A DNA stretch of 64,000 nucleotides, taken from assembly GCF_001011035.1 (NCBI RefSeq), contig NZ_CP011492.1:3667501-3731500 (forward strand), given 5' to 3'. Below are positions 43,629-53,152 of the stretch, in pieces. Under the pieces are notes generated by a model. That model was given only the letters and a program-made list of their open reading frames with translations. It ran no database searches and had not been told where the DNA came from. How positions within the stretch are numbered: the stretch's first letter is position 1; each line of letters starts with the position of its first letter. Position numbers and translations under genes: made by a program. The stretch comes from Streptomyces sp. CNQ-509. GTDB taxonomy: Bacteria; Actinomycetota; Actinomycetes; Streptomycetales; Streptomycetaceae.

Positions 43629-44420
43629 ATGAAGTCATCCCGTATGCGGCGAATGTCCGTCAGCACCGCCGTCGCCGCCGGCACCGTCCTGATCCTCGCC
43701 GGGCCGGCCGCCGCGCACGTCAGCGTCGACCCCGGCGAGGCGGAGCAGGGCGGGTACGCCACCGTCAGCTTCAAGGTGCCCAACGAGCGCGACAACGCCT
43801 CCACGATCAAGCTGGAGGTCACCCTGCCGACCGACCACCCGCTGACGTCCGTCATGCCCGAGCCCGTGCCCGGCTGGGACGTGAAGGTGGAGCAGGCCGA
43901 GCTCGACACCCCCATCGAGTCGCACGGCGAGAAGATCACCGAGGCGGTCAGCAAGGTCACGTGGTCCGGCGGGAAGGTCGAGCCGGGGACGTTCCAGCGG
44001 TTCCCGGTCTCCATGGGCGCGCTGCCCGAGGACGCCGACCAGTTGGTGTTCAAGGCGGTCCAGACGTACGACAACGACGAGGTCGTCCGCTGGATCGAGG
44101 TCCCCGGGGAGGGCGCGGAGGAGCCGGAGAGCCCGGCGCCCGTGCTGGCCCTGACGCCCGCGGAGGACGGCGGCCACGGCGGCGCAGATGACGACGACGC
44201 CGACGACGCCGGGAACGGCGACGACGCGGAACCCGCCGCCGCCGAGGGCGAGAGCAGCGAGGACAGCGCCGCCGACGACGACGGCTCCTCCGACACCATG
44301 GCCCGCACGCTGGGCATCGTCGGCATCGTGCTCGGCGCCGGCGGCGTCGCGTTCGGCGTGCTGTCGCGGCGCGGCGCGGGCAGCGGCGGCGGCGCGGGCG
44401 GCTCGTCCGCGGCGCAGTAG
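43629..44420 (+). CDS. ycnI: YcnI-type copper-binding exported protein (DUF1775)
   Basis: A 263-residue protein: a signal peptide ending at AAAHVSVDP (the mature N-terminal His is a typical copper ligand), a DUF1775 domain (about 31-165, with KVPNERDNASTIKLEV and WSGGKVEPGTFQRFPVSM), an acidic linker and a C-terminal membrane anchor (TLGIVGIVLGAGGVAFGVL). It probably delivers or buffers copper outside the membrane for the downstream proteins. Confidence 0.9.
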   Translation: MKSSRMRRMSVSTAVAAGTVLILAGPAAAHVSVDPGEAEQGGYATVSFKVPNERDNASTIKLEVTLPTDHPLTSVMPEPVPGWDVKVEQAELDTPIESHGEKITEAVSKVTWSGGKVEPGTFQRFPVSMGALPEDADQLVFKAVQTYDNDEVVRWIEVPGEGAEEPESPAPVLALTPAEDGGHGGADDDDADDAGNGDDAEPAAAEGESSEDSAADDDGSSDTMARTLGIVGIVLGAGGVAFGVLSRRGAGSGGGAGGSSAAQ

Positions 44421-44511
44421 GCGCGACCCGCACCCGGCACGTATACGCAAGGGGTGGCCCGGCCGGCAGCACCGGGCGGGCCACCCGCGAGCCCCCGAGG
44501 AAACACACAGC

Positions 44512-45174
44512 ATGCGCACAACCCGTACGACCACCGCCTACGCCGCCGCGGCCCTCGCCGCCGCCGCGGCCCTCACCCTCACCGCCTGCGGCTCCGGCTC
44601 CGACGACGACGGCGCCAAACCCGCCGTGGAGATCTCCGGCGGCAGCAAACCGGGTGTCGTCCTCGACACCCCGAAGGAGAAACCGGAGCTCGTCCTCACC
44701 GACACGGAGGGCGAGGAGTACGACCTCGTCGCCGAGACGGCGGGCAAGCCCACCCTCCTCTTCTTCGGCTACACCAACTGCCCCGACGTCTGCCCCACGA
44801 CGATGAGCGACATCGCCATCGCCAAGCAGAAGCTGCCCCGCGCCGAGCAGGACAAACTCCAGGTCGTCATGGTCAGCACCGACCCCGAGCGGGACACCCC
44901 GAAGCGGATGGGCAAGTGGCTCGACGCCCAGGACAAGGACTTCATCGGCCTCACCGGCGACTTCGCCGCGGTGAAGGACGCCGCGCGGAGTGTGGGCGTG
45001 CATCTGGAGAAGCCGGTGAAGGAGAAGGACGGCAGCATCACCGTCAGCCACGGCGCGGAGGTGCTGGCGTACTCGCCGAAGGACGACAAGGCGCACGTGC
45101 TGTATCTGGCCGGGGTGACGGCCGATCAGTACGCGAAGGACATGCCGAAGCTGGTGAAGGGGCAGAACCCGTGA
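44512..45174 (+). CDS. SCO1/SenC copper chaperone lipoprotein
   Basis: A 220-residue lipoprotein (lipobox LTAC) with a thioredoxin-like fold. The copper-binding CxxxC is in FFGYTNCPDVCPTTM and the His ligand in TVSHGAEVLAY. It helps build the CuA site of cytochrome oxidase. Its stop overlaps the GTG of the PCu(A)C gene (GTGA). Confidence 0.92.
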   Translation: MRTTRTTTAYAAAALAAAAALTLTACGSGSDDDGAKPAVEISGGSKPGVVLDTPKEKPELVLTDTEGEEYDLVAETAGKPTLLFFGYTNCPDVCPTTMSDIAIAKQKLPRAEQDKLQVVMVSTDPERDTPKRMGKWLDAQDKDFIGLTGDFAAVKDAARSVGVHLEKPVKEKDGSITVSHGAEVLAYSPKDDKAHVLYLAGVTADQYAKDMPKLVKGQNP

Positions 45175-45683
45175 GGCGCGGGCACCGGGCATCAGTAGTT
45201 ACTGCTGCCGCCCTGTCCCTCGCCCTCGGCCTGGCCGCGTGTTCGGGTGACGACTCCGGTACGCGGACGAAGGCGGAGTCCGGCGACGGCGGCGGTGCCG
45301 CAGGACCCGGCTCCGGGCCCCGGCTGCGCGCCGAGGCCGGCTTCGTACCGCAGCCGGTGATGAAGGACCTCGCCGCCGGCTATCTGACCGTACGCAACGA
45401 CGGCGCGGCCGACGACCGGCTCACCGCCGTCAGCACCGACCTCGCCGACGACGTCACCCTGCACACCACGGAAGGCGAGCGGATGCGCGCCGTCGACGGC
45501 TTCGACGTGCCCGCGGGCGGCGAGCTGACCCTCGCCCGCGGCGGCGCCCACCTGATGCTGGAGAGGCTGGATCGCCGACCGGAGGTTGGCGAGAAGGTGT
45601 CCTTCGTGCTGCACTTCGCCGAGTCGGAGCCGATCGAGGTCGAGGTGCCGGTGCAGCCGACGACGTACCGCCCCGCGGAGTGA
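45171..45683 (+). CDS. PCu(A)C-type periplasmic copper chaperone lipoprotein
   Basis: A 170-residue lipoprotein (lipobox GLAAC). The copper motif is spread as LHTTEG, GERMRAVDGF and GGAHLMLERL (His...Met...His-x-Met). It passes copper to SCO1 or cytochrome oxidase. It is translationally coupled to SCO1. Confidence 0.9.
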   Translation: MRRGHRASVVTAAALSLALGLAACSGDDSGTRTKAESGDGGGAAGPGSGPRLRAEAGFVPQPVMKDLAAGYLTVRNDGAADDRLTAVSTDLADDVTLHTTEGERMRAVDGFDVPAGGELTLARGGAHLMLERLDRRPEVGEKVSFVLHFAESEPIEVEVPVQPTTYRPAE

Positions 45684-45693
45684 GAGGCGTGTC

Positions 45694-47961
45694 ATGACAC
45701 CAACCGGACAGCTCCACCGAGCCCTTCGTGCACCGATCCGCCGGCGGTCGATGCACCGCAGGGGCGCGCATCGCAGGCGTGCGCTCGGGGCGCTGTGCGC
45801 TGCGGTCGCCGCCGTGCTGTGCGTCCTCGTGCCCGGCGCCACCCCCGCCGCGGCGCACGCCGCGCTCACCGGCACCGACCCCGCCGAGGGCTCGGTCGTC
45901 CAGGAGGCGCCGCAGGCCGTCACACTCGACTTCTCCGAGGGCGTCCAGTTGGCCGACGACGCCATCCGCGTCCTCGACCCCGACGGCAACGACGTCACCA
46001 AGGGCGGCGCCGCCCACGCCGACGGCAACACCAAGACGGCGACGACCGCGCTGCGCCCCGGGCTGCCGGACGGCACGTTCACCGTGGTCTGGAAGACCGT
46101 GTCCGCCGACAGCCACCCGATCTCCGGCGCCTTCACGTTCTCCGTGGGCAAGCCGTCGAAGACGACGGTGACGGTGTCCGAGGCGGGCGAGGACAACGGC
46201 AGCGCCAAGGCGCTCTACGACACCGGGCGCTACATGGCGTACGCGGGCTTCGTGCTGCTCGTCGGCGGCGCCGTGTTCGCGGGCGTGTGCGGCGGGCGCA
46301 ACCGGGTCGTGCGCCGGGTGGCGACCGGAGGCTGGGCGCTGCTGTTCGCCGCCACCGTGGCGCTGCTGCTGCTGCGCGGGCCGTACACGGGCGCGGACTT
46401 CGGGCTCGACTCGCTGCGCGATGTGCTGGAGACGCGGCCGGGCACGGCGCTGCTGTCGCGGCTGCTGCTGCTGGGCGCGGCGGCGGTGGTGCTGGCGGTG
46501 CTGTTCGGGGTGTACGGGCGCGAGACCGCGCCCGGCGCGAAGGGCGCGCGCGCGGAGGCGAAAGCGGGCGCGGGCGCGGATGCGGATGCGGATGCCGGTG
46601 AGGGTTCCGGTACGGGTACGGGGCCGGACGCCGCCGAGCCGGCAACCGGGCAGGCCGAGCCCGCCGCCGACGGCGACGACGCCGCGCGCAGCCGCGACCT
46701 GGCCATCGGCCTCGGGCTCGGCGGCGGCGTGGTCGCCGTCGGCCTCGCCGCGACGTGGGGCATGGCCGAGCACGCCTCCACCGGCATCCAGCCGTGGCTG
46801 GCCGTGCCGATGACGATGCTGCACCTGCTGGCCGTCGCCGTCTGGCTCGGCGGCCTCGCCTCGCTGGCACTGAGCCTGCGCCTCGGGCCGCGGGTCCCGT
46901 CGTACGTCATACGCCGCTTCTCGCGGCTTGCGCTGACGTCGGTGTCGTTGCTCGCCGCGACGGGGCTGTACCAGGCGTGGCGCGGGCTGGGGAGCTGGGG
47001 CGCGCTGACGGACACCTCGTACGGGCAGTTGCTGCTGGTGAAGCTGGGGCTGGTCGCGGTGCTCGTCACCGCGGGCTGGACGTCGCGGCGCTGGACGCAC
47101 CGGCTGGCGGGTTCGGGGCTCACGGCGCGCGCGGAGGGGGAGGGCGAGCCGGCGGAGGCGCATCTCGTGCCCGCCGGCGCCACCGCGGAGGCGGGCGGTA
47201 CGGGGAGTTCCGGCACGGCGATAGCCCCCGGCGGGGCGTCTGACGGCGTCTCGGTGCCGGCCCAGGGCTCCGGCGCGGGTTCCGGCTCCGGCTCCGGCTC
47301 CGGCTGCGAACCGGATGACGACGCCTCCGGCGACGGGCCAGGGGCCGATGCCGGGGACGGCGGCGACGCCGGGTCCCGCGCGGACGACGACCCCGACCGT
47401 GCCGCGCAGCTCGCCCGCCAGCGGGCCGCCGTCGACGCGACCCGCGCGCGCAAGGAGCGCGACTCCGACCCCGTGCGCCGGGGACTGCGCCAGTCGGTCT
47501 TCGTCGAGACCGTCCTCGCCGTCGTCCTGCTCTCCGTCGTGACGCTCCTGACGGGCACCCAGCCCGGCAGGGCCGAGACCGAGCAGGCCGCGGCCGAGTC
47601 GGCGCAGCGGCAGCCGGTGGGGCCGGTGAAGGTGAAGATCCCGTACGACACGGGCGGGCAGGGCGGCACGGGGACCGCGGAGATCACCGTGGACCCGGGT
47701 CGTACCGGCGACAACCAACTGCACGTCTACCTCACGGACGCCAACAACCAGCTCCTCAACGTCCCCGAGGTACGACTCTCCTTCACCCTGGAGGAGAAGA
47801 ACGTCGGCCCGCTGGACGTCACGCCCACCCCCGTCGAGAACGGGCACTGGGCCGCCACCGGCGTGCAGCTCCCGATGCCCGGGGAGTGGACACTCCGTAT
47901 CACCGTGCGCACCTCGCCCATCGACCAGGTGACAGAAGAGAAGAAGTTGACGATCCCGTGA
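45694..47961 (+). CDS. CopC-CopD fusion copper importer (YcnJ-like) with YtkA-like tail
   Basis: A 755-residue protein. A signal peptide precedes a mature CopC domain starting at AHAALTGTDPAEGSVV, with the second copper His region in SADSHPISGAFTF. About eight membrane helices of CopD follow, split by two low-complexity charged loops (one Ala/Glu-rich at about 285-330, one Gly/Ser/Asp-rich at about 480-575). The C-terminal outer domain (about 640-755; LHVYLTDANNQLLNVPEV) is YtkA-like. It is expected to bring copper into the cell. Confidence 0.88.
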   Translation: MTPTGQLHRALRAPIRRRSMHRRGAHRRRALGALCAAVAAVLCVLVPGATPAAAHAALTGTDPAEGSVVQEAPQAVTLDFSEGVQLADDAIRVLDPDGNDVTKGGAAHADGNTKTATTALRPGLPDGTFTVVWKTVSADSHPISGAFTFSVGKPSKTTVTVSEAGEDNGSAKALYDTGRYMAYAGFVLLVGGAVFAGVCGGRNRVVRRVATGGWALLFAATVALLLLRGPYTGADFGLDSLRDVLETRPGTALLSRLLLLGAAAVVLAVLFGVYGRETAPGAKGARAEAKAGAGADADADAGEGSGTGTGPDAAEPATGQAEPAADGDDAARSRDLAIGLGLGGGVVAVGLAATWGMAEHASTGIQPWLAVPMTMLHLLAVAVWLGGLASLALSLRLGPRVPSYVIRRFSRLALTSVSLLAATGLYQAWRGLGSWGALTDTSYGQLLLVKLGLVAVLVTAGWTSRRWTHRLAGSGLTARAEGEGEPAEAHLVPAGATAEAGGTGSSGTAIAPGGASDGVSVPAQGSGAGSGSGSGSGCEPDDDASGDGPGADAGDGGDAGSRADDDPDRAAQLARQRAAVDATRARKERDSDPVRRGLRQSVFVETVLAVVLLSVVTLLTGTQPGRAETEQAAAESAQRQPVGPVKVKIPYDTGGQGGTGTAEITVDPGRTGDNQLHVYLTDANNQLLNVPEVRLSFTLEEKNVGPLDVTPTPVENGHWAATGVQLPMPGEWTLRITVRTSPIDQVTEEKKLTIP

Positions 47962-49253
47962 GTTCGACACGTTCCACCCGTACCGCACCGGAGTCAGAGA
48001 CGGCAGAAGCCCCCCGGCACCCGGTCTCCCGCCGCCGCCTCGTCGGCGCGGCGGGGGCCGCCGGGGCGGCGGGGCTCCTCGCCGGCGGCGCCTCCGGCGC
48101 GGCCGCCGCCGAGGCGCTGCGGGACGCGCCCCCCGCGCCGCTGACGTCGATCGGCGCGACCGGGGTGCCGTTCCACGGCACGCACCAGGCGGGCATCACC
48201 ACCCCGCTGCAGGCCGCGGGCCACTTCGCCGCCTTCGACCTGGCACCGGGCGCGGGGCGCAAGGAGGCGGCGGCGCTGCTCAAGCGGTGGTCGGCGACGG
48301 CCCGCGAGCTGAGCGAGGGCAAGGGGGCGGCGGCCGGCACCGGCAGCGCGCTGGACGCCGGGCCCGCGGCGCTGACCGTGACGTTCGGCTTCGGGCGCAC
48401 GTTCTTCGACCGCACGGGACTGACCGGCCGGCGTCCGGACGGGCTCGCCCCGCTGCCGCCGTTCTCCGCCGACGCGCTGGACGCGCGGCGCAGCGACGGC
48501 GACCTGTGGCTGCAGATCGGCGCGGACGACGCCCTGGTGGCGTTCGACGCGCTGCGCACGCTCCAGCGCCGGGCGGGCGACGCGGCGGTGCTGCGCTGGC
48601 AGATGAGCGGCTTCAACCGCACCCCCGGGGCCACCGACAGACCGCGTACGGCCCGCAACCTGATGGGGCAGGTCGACGGCACCAACAACCCGAAGCCCGA
48701 GGACCCCGACTTCGACGAGCACGTCTTCGTGCCCGCGTCCGCGGGCGGCGGGCAGGAGTGGCTGGCGGGCGGCTCGTACGCCGTGTTCCGCCGGATCCGG
48801 ATGCTGCTCGACACCTGGGACCACCTGTCGCTGGAGCGGCAGGAGCGCGTCATCGGGCGCCGCAAGTCGGACGGTGCCCCGCTGTCGGGCGGGGAGGAGA
48901 CGACGCCTGTCGACATGAACAAACAACTCGCGGACGGCTCCCTCGCCATCGCGGGGGACGCGCACGTACGGGTGGCGGCGCCGGAGTCGAACGGCGGGGC
49001 GACGATGCTGCGCCGCTCGTTCTCGTACCACGACGGCTATCTGGACACGAAGGACGGACCGGTGCCCGACGCCGGGCTGCTGTTCGTCGCCTGGCAGGCG
49101 GATCCGCTGAAGGGGTTCGTGCCGGTGCAGCGCAAGCTCGACCGGGGCGACGGGCTGTCGCGCTTCCTGCGGCACGAGGCGAGCGGGCTGTTCGCGGTGC
49201 CGGGCGGGGCGGCGGAGGGCGAGTACGTGGGGCAGCGGCTGCTGGAGGGCTGA
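47958..49253 (+). CDS. Tat-exported DyP-type heme peroxidase
   Basis: A 431-residue peroxidase with a twin-Arg signal (SRRRLVGAAGAAGAAG). The DyP signature GQVDGTNNP contains the catalytic Asp, and the proximal heme His is probably in AIAGDAHVRVAAPESN. Heme-edge RRSFSYHDGY follows. Its GTG overlaps the CopCD stop by 4 nt. In streptomycetes such enzymes work with copper-oxidase maturation and extracellular redox chemistry. Confidence 0.92.
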   Translation: MSSTRSTRTAPESETAEAPRHPVSRRRLVGAAGAAGAAGLLAGGASGAAAAEALRDAPPAPLTSIGATGVPFHGTHQAGITTPLQAAGHFAAFDLAPGAGRKEAAALLKRWSATARELSEGKGAAAGTGSALDAGPAALTVTFGFGRTFFDRTGLTGRRPDGLAPLPPFSADALDARRSDGDLWLQIGADDALVAFDALRTLQRRAGDAAVLRWQMSGFNRTPGATDRPRTARNLMGQVDGTNNPKPEDPDFDEHVFVPASAGGGQEWLAGGSYAVFRRIRMLLDTWDHLSLERQERVIGRRKSDGAPLSGGEETTPVDMNKQLADGSLAIAGDAHVRVAAPESNGGATMLRRSFSYHDGYLDTKDGPVPDAGLLFVAWQADPLKGFVPVQRKLDRGDGLSRFLRHEASGLFAVPGGAAEGEYVGQRLLEG

Positions 49254-49296
49254 GCGGGGCCCGGTAAGGGGCGTACGACAGGGGCGCCCGCTCCTT

Positions 49297-49419
49297 ACGG
49301 GCAGGGCCCGGTCCCGTACGGGCAGGGCCCGGTCCCGTACGGGCAGGGCCCGGTCCGTACGGGACCGGGCCCGGTCCGTACGGGCAGGGCCCGGTCCGTA
49401 CGGGCAGGGCCCGGTCCGT
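49297..49419. repeat. Six tandem copies of a 20-21-bp GC-rich unit
   Basis: Units such as ACGGGCAGGGCCCGGTCCGT start at 49297, 49318, 49339, 49359, 49380 and 49400; the fourth is a variant. Each contains GGGCCC and can pair with its neighbours. It lies between the peroxidase gene and pheA, in an otherwise empty 294-bp spacer, and may act as a terminator cluster. Confidence 0.85.
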
Positions 49420-49547
49420 ACGGCACGGGCAGCCGGCGTCCGCGCCGGGCCCGCTCCATGATCGTCCGTTCCCCGGACCGGCACCCGGCGCCCCGCGCCC
49501 GTGGGTACGCTGGCCGTCTCGCCGACCGCCCACGAGGAGCCGCCCCC

Positions 49548-50483
49548 ATGTCCGCCAGCCGCTTCACCTATCTCGGCCCCGAGGGCACCTTCACCGAGGC
49601 CGCGCTGCGCACCCTCCCGGAGGCGGCGACGCGCGAGCTGGTGCCGATGGTCTCGGTGCCGGCGGTGCTGGACTCGGTGCGCGGCGGGGGTGCCGCGGGG
49701 GCGCTGGTGCCGATCGAGAACTCGGTGGAGGGCGGTGTGACCGCCACGCTCGACGAGCTGGCGCTCGGCGAGCCGCTGATGATCTACCGCGAGGTGCTGC
49801 TGCCGATCGCGTTCGCGCTGCTGGTGCGGCCGGGGACGAAGCTGGCGGACATCAAGACCGTCACCGGGCACCCGGTGGCGCAGCCGCAGGTGCGGCGCTG
49901 GCTGGCGGGGCACCTGCCGGACGCGGTGTGGGAGTCGTCGGCGTCGAACGCGGACGGCGCGCGGCAGGTGCAGGAGGGGCGGGTGGACGGGGCGTTCGCG
50001 GGCGAGTTCGCGGCGTCGGTGTACGGGCTGGAGCCGCTGGTCTCCGACATCCACGACGCGGAGAACGCGGAGACACGGTTCGTCCTCGTCGGCCGCCCGG
50101 CGCGGCCGGCGGCGCCGACGGGCGCGGACAAGACGTCGGTCGTGATCTGGCTCGGCGACGACCACCCAGGCGCGCTGATGGAGCTGCTCCAGGAGTACGC
50201 GGTGCGCGGCGTCAACCTGCTGCGCATCGAGTCGCGCCCGACGGGCGAGGGCATCGGGCGGTACTGCTTCTCGGTGGACTGCGAGGGGCACATCACCGAC
50301 CGCCGGGTGGGCGAGGCGATGATGGGGCTGAAGCGGATCTGCCCGCGGGTGCGGTTCCTCGGTTCGTACCCGCGCGCGGGGCTGTCGCCGGCGGACGTGC
50401 AGCCGCTGCGGGCGGGGACGTCTGACACGGCCTTCGCGGAGGCGTCCGACTGGCTGACGCGGTGTCTGGACGGCCGGGCCTGA
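49548..50483 (+). CDS. pheA: Prephenate dehydratase
   Basis: A 311-residue enzyme converting prephenate to phenylpyruvate for phenylalanine synthesis. The catalytic domain (1-185) includes YLGPEGTFTEAAL, VPIENSVEGGVTATLD and AETRFVLVG. The C-terminal ACT domain (about 195-280) carries ESRPTGEGIGRYCFSVD for feedback by phenylalanine. The ATG is preceded by CACGAGGAG. Confidence 0.95.
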   Translation: MSASRFTYLGPEGTFTEAALRTLPEAATRELVPMVSVPAVLDSVRGGGAAGALVPIENSVEGGVTATLDELALGEPLMIYREVLLPIAFALLVRPGTKLADIKTVTGHPVAQPQVRRWLAGHLPDAVWESSASNADGARQVQEGRVDGAFAGEFAASVYGLEPLVSDIHDAENAETRFVLVGRPARPAAPTGADKTSVVIWLGDDHPGALMELLQEYAVRGVNLLRIESRPTGEGIGRYCFSVDCEGHITDRRVGEAMMGLKRICPRVRFLGSYPRAGLSPADVQPLRAGTSDTAFAEASDWLTRCLDGRA

Positions 50484-50492
50484 CCTGGGGTC

Positions 50493-50950
50493 TGTGCACA
50501 GTTCGCAAAGTTATCCACAGGTTGTCGATGTCGGCTGTGTATAACTCCGGAGCCCGGACGGGCAATGTCGACAAATCTGTCTAGTGACTGATTTCCGGCG
50601 TCCAACTGCTCAGATGGTTACTCGTCACGGCAATTCCCTTGATCCACTCTAAGGCGGTAGGCAATTCCGCTCCAAAGGGTGTGTAGCCGGGGACGTATCG
50701 GGGAATTCCTGCGCCAGCACCGGCCCGGCGGAACGATCTTCCCCTACTTCCACAGCCCACCTCCCTTGCCTGTGGATAACTTGGGGGATCCCCGGCCACC
50801 TGTGGAAAAGGATTCCTCAACTGCCGCGCGCACCGCGGGTGTACGTTGCCTTTATGTCCAGAATAGACGTTTCCGCACCTTTTCTCCATGCACCGGGAAG
50901 CAGCGGCCTCGAAACCGGCTATTCACCGCAAAGCGCCGAGAAATCCACAG
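50493..50950. promoter_or_regulatory. Cluster of DnaA-box-like sequences in the pheA-serS spacer
   Basis: The 518-bp gap contains no gene. It holds TTATCCACA (50511-50519), TGTGGATAA (50771-50779), TGTGGAAAA (50801-50809), TGTGTATAA (50536-50544) and AATCCACAG (50942-50950). The first two match the classic DnaA box exactly. The GC content is lower than in the flanking genes. There is no dnaA or dnaN nearby, so this is not the chromosomal origin as such. Confidence 0.55.
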
Positions 50951-51001
50951 GGGTGGAAATCGGCGTCGAGCCGGTCCGCGTACCCCGGTAACCTGGCTCG
51001 C

Positions 51002-52291
51002 GTGATTGACCTTCGCCTGCTCCGTGAGGACCCCGACCGAGTGCGCGCGTCGCAGCGCGCCCGTGGAGAGGACGTCGCCCTGGTCGACGCGCTGCTCTCC
51101 GCCGACGAGCGGCGCAGGTCGTCCAGTACGCGCTTCGACGAGCTGCGGGCCGAGCAGAAGCAGCTCGGCAAGCTGATCCCGCGCGCGCAGGGCGAGGAGA
51201 AGCAGGAACTGCTGCGGCGCACCGGCGAGCTGTCCGCCGCCGTCAAGGCCGCCGACGCCGCGCAGGACGAGGCCGCGGCCGAGACGCAGGCCCTGCTGCT
51301 GCGCCTGGCGAACGTGGTGCATCCCGACGTGCCCGTGGGCGGCGAGGACGACTTCGCGCTGCTGGAGACCGTCGGCACCCCGCGCGACTTCGCCGCCGAG
51401 GGCTTCGAGCCGCGCGACCATCTGGAGCTGGGCCGCATCCTCGGCGCCATCGACACCGAGCGCGCCGCGAAGGTCTCCGGCTCGCGGTTCTACTACCTGA
51501 CGGGCGTCGGCGCCCTGCTGGAGCTGGCGCTGGTCAACGCGGCGATCGCCCAGGCCACCGCCGCCGGCTTCACCCCGATGCTCACGCCCGCGCTGGTCAA
51601 GCCGCGCGCCATGGAGGGAACGGGCTTCCTCGGCCAGGCCGCCGAGGACGTGTACTACCTGGAGCGCGACGACTTCTACCTCGTCGGCACCTCGGAGGTC
51701 ACGCTCGCGGCGTACCACATGGACGAGATCATCGAGGCCGACCGGCTGCCCCTGCGCTACGCGGGATTCTCGCCCTGCTTCCGCCGCGAAGCGGGCTCGC
51801 ACGGCAAGGACACCCGCGGCATCATCCGGGTGCACCAGTTCGACAAGGTCGAGATGTTCTCGTACGTGGCCCCGGAGGACGCGGAGGCGGAGCACGCGCG
51901 GCTGCTGGACTGGGAGAAGCAGTGGCTGTCGGCGCTCGGCCTGGCGTACCGGGTGATCGACGTGGCCTCGGGCGATCTGGGCGCGTCGGCGGCGCGGAAG
52001 TACGACTGCGAGGCGTGGATCCCGACGCAGGGCAAGTACCGCGAACTGACGTCGACGTCGAACTGCGGGGAGTTCCAGGCGCGGCGGCTGTCGGTGCGGA
52101 TGCGCGACGGACAGGGCCAGAAGAAGGCGGCCCGCCCGCTGGCGACGCTGAACGGGACGCTGTGCGCGGTGCCCCGGACGATCGTGGCGATCCTGGAGAC
52201 GCACCAGCAGCCGGACGGCTCGGTGGTGGTGCCGGAGGTGCTGCGGCCGTACCTGGGCGGGCGCGAGCTGCTGGAGCCGGTCGCGAAATGA
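51002..52291 (+). CDS. serS: Seryl-tRNA synthetase
   Basis: A 429-residue class II synthetase with an N-terminal coiled-coil arm (about 30-105). Motif 2 is FSPCFRREAGSHGKDTRG and motif 3 is LNGTLCAVPRTIVAILE; TSTSNCGEFQARR binds serine and ATP. The GTG start gives the usual MIDLRLLREDP. Its stop overlaps the next gene by 4 nt. Confidence 0.97.
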   Translation: MIDLRLLREDPDRVRASQRARGEDVALVDALLSADERRRSSSTRFDELRAEQKQLGKLIPRAQGEEKQELLRRTGELSAAVKAADAAQDEAAAETQALLLRLANVVHPDVPVGGEDDFALLETVGTPRDFAAEGFEPRDHLELGRILGAIDTERAAKVSGSRFYYLTGVGALLELALVNAAIAQATAAGFTPMLTPALVKPRAMEGTGFLGQAAEDVYYLERDDFYLVGTSEVTLAAYHMDEIIEADRLPLRYAGFSPCFRREAGSHGKDTRGIIRVHQFDKVEMFSYVAPEDAEAEHARLLDWEKQWLSALGLAYRVIDVASGDLGASAARKYDCEAWIPTQGKYRELTSTSNCGEFQARRLSVRMRDGQGQKKAARPLATLNGTLCAVPRTIVAILETHQQPDGSVVVPEVLRPYLGGRELLEPVAK

Positions 52292-53097
52292 GCGACGCGC
52301 TTCCGTACCGGCTCGTCGCCACCGACCTCGACGGCACGCTGCTGCGCAGCGACGAGACGGTCTCGCCGCGCACGCGCGCGGCGATCGAGGCGGCGTGCGC
52401 CCGGGGCGCCGCGCACATCGTCGTCACCGGCCGCGCCGTGGCCTGGACCCGGCACATACTGGACGGGCTGGGCTACGAGGGTCTGGCGGTCTGCGGCCAG
52501 GGCGCGCAGGTGTACGACGCGGGCGCGCACCGGCTGCTGACCTCCGTGACCCTCGACCGGCGCCTCGCCGCCGACGCGGTGGCGAAGCTGGAGGCCGAGG
52601 TCGGCGAGGTCGCGGTGGCCGCCAGCGCGGACGGGCTCGCGGGCGAGGTGCTCTTCGGCCCCGGCTTCCGCGCGGTGGCCCGGGAGGACCTGCCGGTCCG
52701 CCGGGTGGCGGAGCGCGCCGAACTGTGGGCCCAGCCGATCGGCAAGCTCTACATCCAGCACCCGGAGCTGGACGACGACGCGCTGACGGCCGCGGCCCGC
52801 GACACGGTCGGCGGCCTCGTCGAGGTGGTGCTGGCCGGCGCCGACACCGTCGAGATGCTGCCCCACGGGCTGAACAAGGCCACGGGTCTGTCGCTCGCGG
52901 CCCGCCGCCTCGGGGTGATGGGCGCGGAGACGATCGCCTTCGGGGACATGCCCAACGACATACCGATGTTCCGCTGGGCCGGTCACGGGGTGGCGATGGC
53001 GGGAGCGCACCCGGAGCTGCTCGCGGTGGCGGACGAGGTGACGGGGTCGAACGACGAGGACGGCATCGCGACGGTGCTGGACCGGCTCTTCGGCTAG
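52288..53097 (+). CDS. Cof-type HAD-family phosphatase
   Basis: A 269-residue HAD hydrolase. Motif I is ATDLDGTLL, motif II is IVVTGRA, motif III Lys is in HGLNKATGL and motif IV is AFGDMPNDIPMF; a type-C2 cap lies between about 85 and 190. It is coupled to serS by an ATGA overlap, a common arrangement in streptomycetes. It probably removes phosphate from sugar phosphates or flavin precursors. Confidence 0.9.
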   Translation: MSDALPYRLVATDLDGTLLRSDETVSPRTRAAIEAACARGAAHIVVTGRAVAWTRHILDGLGYEGLAVCGQGAQVYDAGAHRLLTSVTLDRRLAADAVAKLEAEVGEVAVAASADGLAGEVLFGPGFRAVAREDLPVRRVAERAELWAQPIGKLYIQHPELDDDALTAAARDTVGGLVEVVLAGADTVEMLPHGLNKATGLSLAARRLGVMGAETIAFGDMPNDIPMFRWAGHGVAMAGAHPELLAVADEVTGSNDEDGIATVLDRLFG

Positions 53098-53152
53098 TCG
53101 CTTACCGGCTGGGTTTCGCCCCTGTGGCCGCCGGGCAGCGGCGGCCCCGTCG

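Noticed and set aside
49297..49419. CRISPR array
   Set aside because: Units are contiguous with no unique spacers and there are no cas genes.
50581..50889. Possible 102-residue protein in the pheA-serS spacer
   Set aside because: Poor codon bias for this genome and it runs through DnaA-box-like sites.
50493..50950. Chromosomal replication origin
   Set aside because: No dnaA, dnaN or rpmH nearby, and too few boxes; kept only as a DnaA-box cluster.
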